From contig CAMHCZ010000035.1 in NCBI GenBank assembly GCA_946183755.1, positions 1 to 13,128 of the forward strand: 13,128 nucleotides of DNA, read 5' to 3'. Position 1 is the stretch's first letter. The number at the start of each line of letters is the position of its first letter. Shown here piece by piece: positions 1 through 6,328 of the stretch. Source of the DNA: an uncultured bacterium (GTDB taxonomy: Bacteria; Bacteroidota; Bacteroidia; Bacteroidales; Paludibacteraceae). A program made the translations under genes and the position numbers. The notes under the pieces were generated by a model. The model did not search any database. It saw only the letters and a program-made list of their open reading frames with translations, and was not told where the DNA came from.

Positions 1-30
1 GAGTGGTAGGTAAAGAATTTTTTCTCCCAT
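1..30 (-). CDS. possible 5' end of an unknown gene, cut by window edge
   Basis: An ATG at 30-28 on the minus strand opens a frame that runs off the left edge after ten codons (MGEKILYLPL). A second open frame on the same strand starts at the ATG at 103 and is also open to the edge (MWSNTNNHSL...), so the true frame is uncertain. The first is preferred because it has an A-rich stretch after its start and a promoter-like sequence just upstream. It would be the next gene downstream of the MuF/toxin-like gene and in the same orientation, the place where an immunity gene for a MuF toxin is often found. No function can be read from so few residues. Confidence 0.25.
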   Translation of the reverse strand, partial: MGEKILYLPL

Positions 31-46
31 AATCACTTGGTTTTAT

Positions 47-76
47 AAAAATTATTTGTATGTTTGCGCATACAAG
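47..76 (-). promoter_or_regulatory. candidate Bacteroidetes-type promoter for the left-edge ORF
   Basis: On the minus strand, CTTG (76-73) is followed after 18 bases by TAATTTTT (54-47), seven of eight matches to the Bacteroides -7 element TAnnTTTG. The ATG at 30 lies a short leader downstream. A short inverted repeat, GTATG/CATAC (58-62 and 69-73), sits inside the spacer and could be an operator. The region is AT-rich, so a chance match is quite possible. Confidence 0.25.
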
Positions 77-128
77 AGAATGATTATTAGTGTTCGACCA
101 CATGGGAGGCTACCCAATCGGCCCACTT

Positions 129-1391
129 TTAGTCATTCTTTTTTTGCTTTATACTGTACGGATACTCCGTTACAAGTGAACCATCCCGACGGACTTGGCA
201 TTTTATGACGAAAATTTCACCTCTGTGGAATACTTCGTATGAAGTGTAGTTCAATACACCTTCGCTAATTTTCAGCTTATAGTTCTTTCTGCTCATATCG
301 ATAGGCAGATATTTACCATTCTTTATCTTCCGCAGGAACGTGTGCAAATGCCTTGCGGCATCTATCTCAAGGCCTGTGTACAGATGGTCGCGTATTCGTT
401 TGAACTCGCGTTTCCCGAAATATAACGTACCAGTATAAAGTCCTTTGTGTTGATACTCTGCAATACCTTTCTCTCTCAGATACTCTAACACGCTATGCTG
501 CGCTTTTTTGAAGGCTTCATAGTTTGTATTTGGTGTAAGATTTTCCAGCCTGTTCTTCTCCCTTATCTTACGTTCTGCGCGCTCAATGCTCTTTGAAACC
601 TTTCCGCAATGATGACAATCCTTCTTGCTTGCCAAGTCCGAGAAGAGGGCGAACAGCTTATTCCCCGAGTACTGACACGATGCGCAGCTGTCCGGATAGT
701 ACGGATGCTTGTCGGAGAAGAGGTGTCCGTCCTTGCCGGGGTTGTTCTCCAGTCCGGACTGCGGATTGTCCTTCTCTGTTCCGTGTGGTCTGGCGGTGCA
801 GTCCTTGTCGGTTGCCCGCAGCTCGCACTTGCAGTTCCAGCGGTCGCCGGGGCGGTGCTCCTTCCAGAACGGGTCATCGACGGGCAGCACGGTTCCCCAG
901 AAGACGCGGTGGTCGGCTCCAGGCGTAGGCGAGGTTGACGGTATCCATTCCAGGTTAGGCAGCACGTCCTTCTCCGCCTCGAACTGCTGCCAGTCCGCCG
1001 CCTGATGTGCGCGCCTTACGGCAGTGTCGTACTCCGTGCGCAGCCATGCGCGGTTCTTGTGGCTGACGTATGGCCGCACGTCCTTGGCGAAGCGGCTGAA
1101 GGGCTTGAGCTGTCCTTTCTCGTCGGTCAGCTGTGCGGCTATGTCGTTCTGCATCCTGTGTGTGCGGAACGCCGAGAACACATCGACGCTCTCGCGCAGT
1201 GCCTTGAGGAACTCGTCGCCGGGCACGTCGGCTCCGCCCTCCACGCTGTCGGCTATGCCTTCGGCGACAGCCTGTGCGAAGATCCTGCGTGTTTCCTCAA
1301 AGATGTGCGCCTCCAGTTCGCTGTCGATGTCGACCTCCTTGCCGTAGATGGCAGTGAGAGCCCGTGCGATGCTCTCGGCGGTGAACTCCAC
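129..1391 (-). CDS. MuF-type minor head protein with C-terminal toxin-like module
   Basis: Phage Mu gpF / SPP1 gp7-like minor capsid protein, present in few copies near the portal. Numbered from the GTG at 1391 (420 aa), the MuF core lies at about 100-200 and shows the family pattern: R...W.RTEYDTAV..AH (114-130), a tract ending in HRVFWGTVLPVDDPFW (161-176) and WNCKC (185-189). Next come FSDKHPYYPDS (225-235) and two CxxC pairs (C236/C239 and C259/C262) that may bind metal. The last ~140 residues (285-420) are basic and AT-rich in codons, and are likely a small C-terminal nuclease/toxin domain of the kind carried by phage MuF polymorphic toxins; the exact family is not assigned. No ATG precedes the core in this frame: GTG 1391 is the best conventional start, but in-frame protein-like sequence (DIDRQYFADTLPDL) extends upstream to the portal gene, where a possible -1 frameshift signal lies. 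The start is therefore uncertain. Confidence 0.85.
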   Translation of the reverse strand: MEFTAESIARALTAIYGKEVDIDSELEAHIFEETRRIFAQAVAEGIADSVEGGADVPGDEFLKALRESVDVFSAFRTHRMQNDIAAQLTDEKGQLKPFSRFAKDVRPYVSHKNRAWLRTEYDTAVRRAHQAADWQQFEAEKDVLPNLEWIPSTSPTPGADHRVFWGTVLPVDDPFWKEHRPGDRWNCKCELRATDKDCTARPHGTEKDNPQSGLENNPGKDGHLFSDKHPYYPDSCASCQYSGNKLFALFSDLASKKDCHHCGKVSKSIERAERKIREKNRLENLTPNTNYEAFKKAQHSVLEYLREKGIAEYQHKGLYTGTLYFGKREFKRIRDHLYTGLEIDAARHLHTFLRKIKNGKYLPIDMSRKNYKLKISEGVLNYTSYEVFHRGEIFVIKCQVRRDGSLVTEYPYSIKQKKND

Positions 1392-1450
1392 GCCGTGGGC
1401 TGTGAGGTCAGGCAGCGTGTCGGCGAAGTACTGCCTGTCTATGTCGCTTG

Positions 1451-1481
1451 CCCCTACTCCGCGAGGGGTGCTGCGAAAAAA
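1451..1481 (-). promoter_or_regulatory. candidate -1 ribosomal frameshift signal joining portal to MuF
   Basis: Near the end of the portal gene the codons GGT TTT TTC contain T TTT TTC (1481-1475), a canonical X XXY YYZ heptamer in the correct frame. Six bases later comes a GC-rich hairpin, CCCCT (1468-1464) pairing with AGGGG (1455-1451) around an 8-base loop; the portal stop TAG overlaps its 3' arm. A slip of one base back moves ribosomes exactly into the MuF frame, giving ...GFFRSTPRGVGASDIDRQYF... and a fusion of about 865 aa with only the last six portal residues replaced. The stem is short (5 bp), so this remains a prediction. Confidence 0.5.
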
Positions 1482-2725
1482 CCGGTGATGCGGTCGATGA
1501 GTTTCTTGCGCTTGTCGTCCTCGTCCTCTTTGCCGTCCTTGCCGTCGGTTCCGCGCATGGCCTCGAGCGCAGCCTGTCGCTGTTCCTCCTTGCGTCGCAC
1601 CAGCTCGTCGTAGTTCTCCGGCTTGGGTATGCCGTAGGTCTCGTACCAGTAGTCGTCGCTGACGGGAACGTGCGCCGCCACCTGCTGGTCGATGTCCAGG
1701 CGCGCCTTCAGTTTGGCGAGGTCTTGCTCCGACACCCATGCGAAGCATCCGCCCTCCACTGGGTATCCGTATGAGGCGAGTATGCCCATGAAGTAGTCGG
1801 AGTTGAGCAGGTTGAGGACGTAGCGCATGTCGTCGGCGGTGATGTCGCCCTGCTGCTCGGCGTGTATCTCCGCTTGTGCGTATCCGCTGGACGATGACGA
1901 CGTGGTGGTCTCGGTGTTGCCCAGTATGGCGACCGACATCTCCTCGTTGCATATCTTGATGAGCCGCTCCTGCAGCTCGCCGTTGCCGTTGGACGTCTTG
2001 CCGTCCAGCATCTGGAAGTCCGCCTGCTTCGGTATCATCATCACGAGGCTTGAGCCGCTCTCGTCAAGCGCCTTGCGCAGCTCCTCCTGCGTGCGGCGGT
2101 CGTAGGCGTCGTACTTGACAACCCTGACCGGCTGGCCGAATATCTCGACGTACTGCGCGAAGTCGCCGAATCCGCTGCGCTTGTAGAGGGCGTACATCGA
2201 GCACTGCAGCAGCCGCCCGAGGTCGTAGGGTTTGCCTATCATCCACACGTATGGCAGCGTGTCCGCCGGTATGCCCTTGGTGTCGTACTGCGAGAGGGCT
2301 ATCTCTCTCTTCTCGGGGCGCAGGTGTCGGCGGTCGATGCTGGTGAAGCTGAACTTGCCGCCTATGGTGAACTCGATTGCCGTGGCTCCCCAGTAGATGG
2401 TGTTCATCAGTTCCTCCACCAGGTCGCGGAACTCGGTGCTGTCGATGAGCTTGTCCATCGCGTCCACCTTTCCTCCCTTGCTGTCGAGGAACTTGAGCGC
2501 GCGGCCAGCCACCGCCTTGGTGCGCTTGCCTATCAGTCCGCTCAGGTGTCCGTCCAGCGAGAGCACGTCGTGGTAGAGGTCGTAGAGTTTGTATCTGTTC
2601 GGCAGCTGCGCGCTCTCGGCTCTCTCGAGCGCCTGCTTGAGCGTGCCCACGTCCTTGCGGCTGCGGTCGTGCGATACGTTCACAATCTGCTGCACGATGA
2701 TGTTTCCTTGTTTCTTCTGTCTCAT
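1454..2725 (-). CDS. Portal protein, DUF935 / Mu gp29-like
   Basis: Forms the dodecameric portal at one head vertex through which DNA is packaged and to which the tail joins. The 423-aa product fits the DUF935 (Mu gp29-like) family: an N-terminal region with DLYHDVLSLDGHLSGLIGKR (49-68), a central MNTIYWGATAIEF (107-119), and the family-typical serine/threonine stretch followed by GYAQAEIHAEQQGDITADDM (281-300). The C-terminus (375-410) is highly charged and probably flexible. I chose the ATG at 2725 over one 14 codons upstream because the family-like sequence begins there and an A-rich leader (AACAAAAAAACAAATACC) precedes it, typical of Bacteroidetes starts. It lies 77 bases downstream of the gp36-like gene and runs into the MuF gene, with a slippery heptamer at codons 415-417. 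Confidence 0.9.
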   Translation of the reverse strand: MRQKKQGNIIVQQIVNVSHDRSRKDVGTLKQALERAESAQLPNRYKLYDLYHDVLSLDGHLSGLIGKRTKAVAGRALKFLDSKGGKVDAMDKLIDSTEFRDLVEELMNTIYWGATAIEFTIGGKFSFTSIDRRHLRPEKREIALSQYDTKGIPADTLPYVWMIGKPYDLGRLLQCSMYALYKRSGFGDFAQYVEIFGQPVRVVKYDAYDRRTQEELRKALDESGSSLVMMIPKQADFQMLDGKTSNGNGELQERLIKICNEEMSVAILGNTETTTSSSSSGYAQAEIHAEQQGDITADDMRYVLNLLNSDYFMGILASYGYPVEGGCFAWVSEQDLAKLKARLDIDQQVAAHVPVSDDYWYETYGIPKPENYDELVRRKEEQRQAALEAMRGTDGKDGKEDEDDKRKKLIDRITGFFAAPLAE

Positions 2726-2764
2726 GGTATTTGTTTTTTTGTTTCTGTTAGAGACGCGCCATGG

Positions 2765-2800
2765 CACGTCTGTACTGAAATTGATTAATCACGTCTGTAC
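2765..2800. repeat. 11-bp direct repeat in the gp36-portal gap
   Basis: CACGTCTGTAC occurs exactly at 2765-2775 and at 2790-2800, a 25-bp period, in the short gap between the gp36-like gene and the portal gene. The period is about 2.4 helical turns. It may be a small duplication or a pair of binding sites; nothing else supports a function. Confidence 0.6.
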
Positions 2801-2802
2801 GG

Positions 2803-3249
2803 TTAAAAATGGTTGGTGCGCTTCGGGTTGCTGCCCCATGCCACTCCTGTCTGGTTGCTCTCGTCGATGTCCGGCGTGTCGGGGTCGTCCTGCGGATAGG
2901 TCAGCTCGGTGAGCGAGTTGCTGCCGTCGCGTATGTCGGTGAGCAGCTGCATGGCGGCGAGGTAGTCGTCGCGGAACAGCTCGACGTTGACGTTCGGTGC
3001 CGCCATGCGCACGAGGTAGTATGACGCTATCATCTTCACTATCTTCTTCAGTGCCGGCGACGTGACCGCAGGCGGCGTGTCCTCGGTGCCGAATGCCGCC
3101 TTCAGGTCGTACTTGGTCAGATAGGTCTTGCAGAGGCTCTCCGCGGCGAGTATCTGCATGGCTGCCGCCTCTGGGTTGTTGCGCGTGATGGCGGCGATGA
3201 CCTCAGGGTAGAGCGAGGTCTGGCTCAGTTCTTCTACGGTTACAATCAT
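2803..3249 (-). CDS. DUF1320 / Mu gp36-like head-completion protein
   Basis: A 148-aa protein of the Mu gp36-like (DUF1320) family, small phage proteins thought to act at the head-tail connector. Visible family traits are the N-terminal TVEELSQTSLYPEVIAAITR segment, a helical middle with ALKKIVKMIASYYLVRMAAPNVNVELFRDDY, and the typical C-terminal SNPKRTNHF ending. It overlaps the large terminase gene by four bases (ATGA at 3249-3246), so the two are translationally coupled. In phage Mu the equivalent gene lies downstream of the capsid gene; here it sits between terminase and portal, an arrangement I believe occurs in Bacteroidetes relatives. No signal peptide or membrane segment is seen. Confidence 0.8.
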   Translation of the reverse strand: MIVTVEELSQTSLYPEVIAAITRNNPEAAAMQILAAESLCKTYLTKYDLKAAFGTEDTPPAVTSPALKKIVKMIASYYLVRMAAPNVNVELFRDDYLAAMQLLTDIRDGSNSLTELTYPQDDPDTPDIDESNQTGVAWGSNPKRTNHF

Positions 3250-4781
3250 AGTCTGTGCTTGTTATTGCGTTTAACGGTATAGAATCCTGTGGCGGCTTCG
3301 GCGTCGGCTCTCTGACGCAGCAGATAGACGCCGCCCTCCACCATGTCGGGTCCGTCCATGCGCCTCTGCTTGCGGCTGAAGCCCTTGAACTGCGCCTTCA
3401 GGCGCTTCATGTCGGGGTTGTCGCTCTCGGCGGTGTTGAAGGAGAGCAGCCCTGCGCGGTTGAGCGGTTCGAGCAGTCCCTCGATGCGGGTGTACTTGTC
3501 CTTCTTGTCCCTCGTGTCCGGAATGACGGGCAGCAGCACGTGCCTTGCGTCGCCCTCGGCGCGTATGGCAGGCATGATGACCTGCTCGAAGAAGGGGTTC
3601 TGCAGCGAGTTGTTCTCGATGAATACCTTCACGTCCTCCGCCTTGCGGTCGGTCGCCCACTGGTAGAGGTCGAAGAGCGCACCGACGAAGTGCGCCGTGC
3701 TCATGGTGTCCAGCCTCACCTTGGCTATGTGGTAGGTGCGTTCGTGCAGCGCTATCACTCCGACGGCCTTGTATGAGCCGGACGAGACGTCCTTGTTGCT
3801 TGTGGCAGGGTCGGCGTAGATGACGACGGCGCAGCGGCTCAGTGGCGGCACCTTGCCGTCGGTCAGAGTGCGGAACGTGTCGCCGCCGTCCATAGGGTTG
3901 TTGAAGTACTCCTTCTGCGCGCTCTCGTAGCTGATGACCGAGAGCACACGGTCGATGTCCGCCTCTGTGTTCTTCTCGGGCCACGACGAGCGGCCGTCCT
4001 TGTCGCGTATGTTCACGATGTCGAACTTGTCGGCTATGTTCTCGCCCACGTACTTCACGGCGCAGTTGTCGTGTATGACGTTGCCGTTGACGAGTATGCG
4101 CGTTGGGTTGCTGATGCTTCGGGTCGGTATCAGCGCCTGCTCCAGCCAGTTGATTTTGTTCTTCATCGTGTCCTCGTTGCGGCACTCCTCGTCGGTGTCG
4201 AAGTCGTCGATGAGTATGAAGTCCGGACGCTTCTCGTTGTTCCTGGTTCCACGTGGCGACTGTCCCCAGCCGATGGCGCGGAACGAGCATCCGCACCGGC
4301 ATGTGAACTTCTCCGCCTGCCAGTGTCCGATGTCCTCCTGTCGGCCGTAGTCCTGCGTGATGCGCTGGTTGGCCTCGAAGCACGACTTGAATGGCAGCAG
4401 CAGGTTCACGGCGTTGTCGAGCGAGTTGCTCACCATCAGCACGTTCTTCACCTTGCCGGTAAGCGCGAGGTAGATGCACTCCATCATCGAGCGCGCCGAC
4501 TTCGCCAGCTCACGGCTCCACGCTCTGACCTCGAACCATTCCGGGTGCGAGAGCAGCCGTCGTGTGGCTGCCTTGTGGAAACCTGCCGCCGGTGCCGTGC
4601 AGTAGTTCGGGAAGTAGTAGCGGAACCATTCCTCGGGGTCAGCCTCGAGTCGTGCCACGCGCTTCATGCGCTGCGGCGTGGTCTCGTTCAGGTCCACGGG
4701 TGTGGCGTCGCGGAAGCTCTGGCGGTATCGTTCCCAGTGCTCCAGATACTCCTTGTCGGTTGCCTTGCCTATTCTTGCCAT
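3246..4781 (-). CDS. Terminase large subunit, Mu gp28-like
   Basis: DNA-packaging ATPase and headful/junction nuclease, docking on the portal. In the 511-aa product the ATPase half shows a divergent Walker A around WSRELAKSARS (88-98), Walker B FILIDDFDTDEE (188-199) and a coupling motif near LVNGNVIHD (230-238). The nuclease half has the first acidic motif VVIYADPATS (319-328), the second in VFIENNS (386-392), and DKKDKYTRIEGLLEPL (425-440), which belongs to the terminase RNase H-fold core. An unusual CRCGC cluster (161-165) lies between the ATPase motifs. The start ATG at 4781 overlaps the small terminase gene by 13 bases and has GAGGAG just upstream. The next gene starts within its stop codon, so terS-terL-gp36 reads as one operon. 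Confidence 0.93.
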   Translation of the reverse strand: MARIGKATDKEYLEHWERYRQSFRDATPVDLNETTPQRMKRVARLEADPEEWFRYYFPNYCTAPAAGFHKAATRRLLSHPEWFEVRAWSRELAKSARSMMECIYLALTGKVKNVLMVSNSLDNAVNLLLPFKSCFEANQRITQDYGRQEDIGHWQAEKFTCRCGCSFRAIGWGQSPRGTRNNEKRPDFILIDDFDTDEECRNEDTMKNKINWLEQALIPTRSISNPTRILVNGNVIHDNCAVKYVGENIADKFDIVNIRDKDGRSSWPEKNTEADIDRVLSVISYESAQKEYFNNPMDGGDTFRTLTDGKVPPLSRCAVVIYADPATSNKDVSSGSYKAVGVIALHERTYHIAKVRLDTMSTAHFVGALFDLYQWATDRKAEDVKVFIENNSLQNPFFEQVIMPAIRAEGDARHVLLPVIPDTRDKKDKYTRIEGLLEPLNRAGLLSFNTAESDNPDMKRLKAQFKGFSRKQRRMDGPDMVEGGVYLLRQRADAEAATGFYTVKRNNKHRL

Positions 4782-5227
4782 TTGTTCTCCTCGATTTTAT
4801 TGTTTATGAATCCGTTGTAGAGCTCCATGACCCTCTCGGCGAGGGTGTAGTCCACCTGCTTGACGAACTCGCAGAAGTCCTCGCCTATGGTGATGGTCTG
4901 CGCCAGGCTGTACTTCGTCTCCAGTTCCTTGATGTCGGTGATGAGTTTGCGCCTCGCGTCCGCCTCCTTGCTGTCCGCCACTTTGTAGCCGTCCTTCTCG
5001 GCTATCATGCGGTTGAACTCCTTGAGCTCGTTGTAGAGCTCCGATAGGCGCTGCTTCTTGGCTGTGAGCAGGTTGGTCTTGAGCGTGTCCCAGTTGTCGG
5101 CTTTCGCCCAGCGGCTGACGGTGTTCTCGCTCACGCCGAGTTTCAGGGCTATCTCCTTCTGCCGCAGCGAGCCGCTCAGGTATAGCAGCTGAGCCACTTC
5201 GCGCTGTTGCTGTCGTGTCTGTTTCAT
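4769..5227 (-). CDS. Probable terminase small subunit with N-terminal helix-turn-helix
   Basis: A 152-aa protein, first gene of the leftward block and directly before the large terminase, the usual place of the DNA-recognising small subunit. Residues about 7-41 form a clear helix-turn-helix (REVAQLLYLSG, LRQKEIALKLGVSENTVSRW), followed by helical sequence rich in K/E/L (about 48-108) suited to oligomerisation, and a C-terminal segment that may contact the large subunit. The start at 5227 is preferred over an ATG at 5269, because the likely promoter's TTTGCACCG element lies between them, which puts 5269 upstream of the transcript. Assignment rests on context plus the HTH; a regulatory protein is the alternative, less likely. 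Confidence 0.75.
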   Translation of the reverse strand: MKQTRQQQREVAQLLYLSGSLRQKEIALKLGVSENTVSRWAKADNWDTLKTNLLTAKKQRLSELYNELKEFNRMIAEKDGYKVADSKEADARRKLITDIKELETKYSLAQTITIGEDFCEFVKQVDYTLAERVMELYNGFINNKIEENKWQE

Positions 5228-5252
5228 GTCTTTATGGCTGTTGATTACGGTG

Positions 5253-5284
5253 CAAAGTTCCGTGCGCACGCGCCCATTATAAAA
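5253..5284 (-). promoter_or_regulatory. candidate promoter of the leftward packaging/portal block
   Basis: On the minus strand GAACTTTG (5260-5253), followed by CACCG, resembles the Bacteroidetes TAnnTTTG -7 box (six of eight), with a T-tract (5284-5281) 20 bases upstream in place of the TTTG -33 box. The transcript would start a few bases downstream and leave a short AT-rich leader before the ATG at 5227. Confidence 0.4.
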
Positions 5285-5309
5285 AAGTGTGTCAACTCTT
5301 TACCCTCTT

Positions 5310-5341
5310 TTTGCCCACGCTCCGGGATGTGCTGACATTTG
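5310..5341 (+). promoter_or_regulatory. candidate promoter of the rightward capsid/tail block
   Basis: TTTG (5310-5313), a 20-base spacer, then GACATTTG (5334-5341) matches the Bacteroides -33 TTTG and -7 TAnnTTTG pattern with a single mismatch in the -7 box and the right spacing. The first rightward start codon is 30 bases downstream, after an A-rich leader. It lies back to back with the leftward promoter, so one regulator bound near 5285-5309 could control both blocks. Confidence 0.45.
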
Positions 5342-5370
5342 CTCCGGAAACCCCATAAAACAGACAAGAA

Positions 5371-6279
5371 ATGGCATTTAAAAAGATTGAAAAGGAATTC
5401 TGCCTGAGCGACGACTCGGTCAACGTTTACGGCTACCGCCTGCTGACGTCCGGCTTGCAGCTCGAACGCTTCACGCCGCCCATCGGCTTCCTGATGCACG
5501 ACCGCGACAAGGGAGTGGCTGTGCGCTGGGAGGACTTGCAGATACGCGACGGCTGCCTCTACGGCAAGCCATGCGTCAACGAGACACTCTTCCCGGGACT
5601 GGCGCAGCAGGTCGAGGACGGCTTCTACGCCGCAGCCTCAGTGGGTCACATCGTGGCCCTCAAGATGACCGACGACCCCGTCTATCAGCTCGAGGGACAG
5701 ACCGGACCGACGGTGCTGGAGTGGTTCCCGCGCGAGTGCTCCATCGTGGACATCCCAGGCAACTACAACGCAATAGCGAGACTTTACGATGAAGCGGACA
5801 ACCTGCTTCACGACTTAACAGATAAACGTTTTAATATGGACAAGAAAACAATCGAAGTGGAGGCCCTCGGGCTTCCGAACCTGTCGGCTGAAGCGTCGGC
5901 AGAAGACGTGAGAAACGCCATCAGCGACCTTGTGGCCAAGGCTGCAAGAACCGACACGGCTGAGCAAGCGCTTGCCGACCTAAAGGCGACTGTGGCAAAG
6001 GAGAAGGTGGAGGCTCTGATAGCTTCCGCGCTCGCCGACCACCGACTGACAGCCGAGGCTGCCGAGGCTCTGAAGAAGGACTACGCCGAGAACCCAGAAG
6101 GACTCAAGGCGCTGCTCGACAAGATGCCGGTGCAGCAGACCATCGCCGACCGTCTCGAGACCAAGGTGCCGGAGAAGTACCTCGGCAAGACATGGCAGGA
6201 GCTCTACGCCTCGGGCGAGCTGGAGGACGTCAAGAAGAACTATCCTGACTACTACCGCCACCTCAAGGAGAGATGCTAA
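5371..6279 (+). CDS. Prohead protease fused to scaffold (Mu I-like)
   Basis: A 302-aa protein that processes the prohead. The N-terminal half is a serine-protease domain: FLMHDRDKG (40-48) carries the likely catalytic histidine H43, and GFYAAASVGH (84-93) the likely nucleophile S90. The later ECSIVDIPGNYNAIARL (122-138) fits the characteristic SlvdiP segment of prohead proteases. From about residue 156 the sequence becomes helical and charged (scaffold), ending in EKYLGKTWQELYASGELEDVKKNYPDYY, a tail seen in Mu-like scaffolds. It is the first gene of the rightward block and directly precedes the capsid gene. An internal ATG at 5836 probably gives a free scaffold protein from the same frame. 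Confidence 0.88.
   Translation: MAFKKIEKEFCLSDDSVNVYGYRLLTSGLQLERFTPPIGFLMHDRDKGVAVRWEDLQIRDGCLYGKPCVNETLFPGLAQQVEDGFYAAASVGHIVALKMTDDPVYQLEGQTGPTVLEWFPRECSIVDIPGNYNAIARLYDEADNLLHDLTDKRFNMDKKTIEVEALGLPNLSAEASAEDVRNAISDLVAKAARTDTAEQALADLKATVAKEKVEALIASALADHRLTAEAAEALKKDYAENPEGLKALLDKMPVQQTIADRLETKVPEKYLGKTWQELYASGELEDVKKNYPDYYRHLKERC
5836..6279 (+). CDS. Nested scaffold protein from internal start (Mu Z-like)
   Basis: Within the protease gene, M156 (MDKKTIEVEALGLPNL...) starts a 147-aa frame that covers exactly the scaffold domain. It is preceded by an AT-rich stretch (AACAGATAAACGTTTTAAT) that stands out from the GC-rich surroundings and resembles a Bacteroidetes leader. In phage Mu the protease gene I contains an in-frame scaffold gene Z; I infer the same here. 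The scaffold would fill the prohead during assembly and then be cut by the protease. No direct proof of internal initiation is possible from sequence. Confidence 0.6.
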   Translation: MDKKTIEVEALGLPNLSAEASAEDVRNAISDLVAKAARTDTAEQALADLKATVAKEKVEALIASALADHRLTAEAAEALKKDYAENPEGLKALLDKMPVQQTIADRLETKVPEKYLGKTWQELYASGELEDVKKNYPDYYRHLKERC

Positions 6280-6328
6280 GAGGAAAGACAAACAGATTTC
6301 ATTAACAACCTAAAACCCAAAAAACATT

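Noticed and set aside
103..116. TGGG/CCCA hairpin after the MuF stop as terminator
   Set aside because: Only four base pairs and no T run in the relevant direction.
59..208. TATGTTTG (59-66) on the plus strand as promoter, with a 42-codon ORF at 80-208
   Set aside because: The -7 match is perfect and a TTG is 19 bases upstream, but the ORF is antisense to the end of the MuF gene and not protein-like; antisense transcription stays possible but unsupported.
1392..1952. Extension of the MuF frame to an ATG at 1952
   Set aside because: The translation there is arginine/histidine-rich and low in protein-like pattern, and it lies antiphase within the well-supported portal gene; it is the shadow of portal codons.
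3271..4479. 402-codon open frame within the terminase gene on the minus strand
   Set aside because: Arg/His/Gly-rich shadow of the GC-rich large terminase, whose motifs are all in the other frame.
5274..5297. TTGACA and TATAAT words on the minus strand as a sigma-70 promoter
   Set aside because: The spacer is only eight bases, far too short; the Bacteroidetes-type element nearby is the better candidate.
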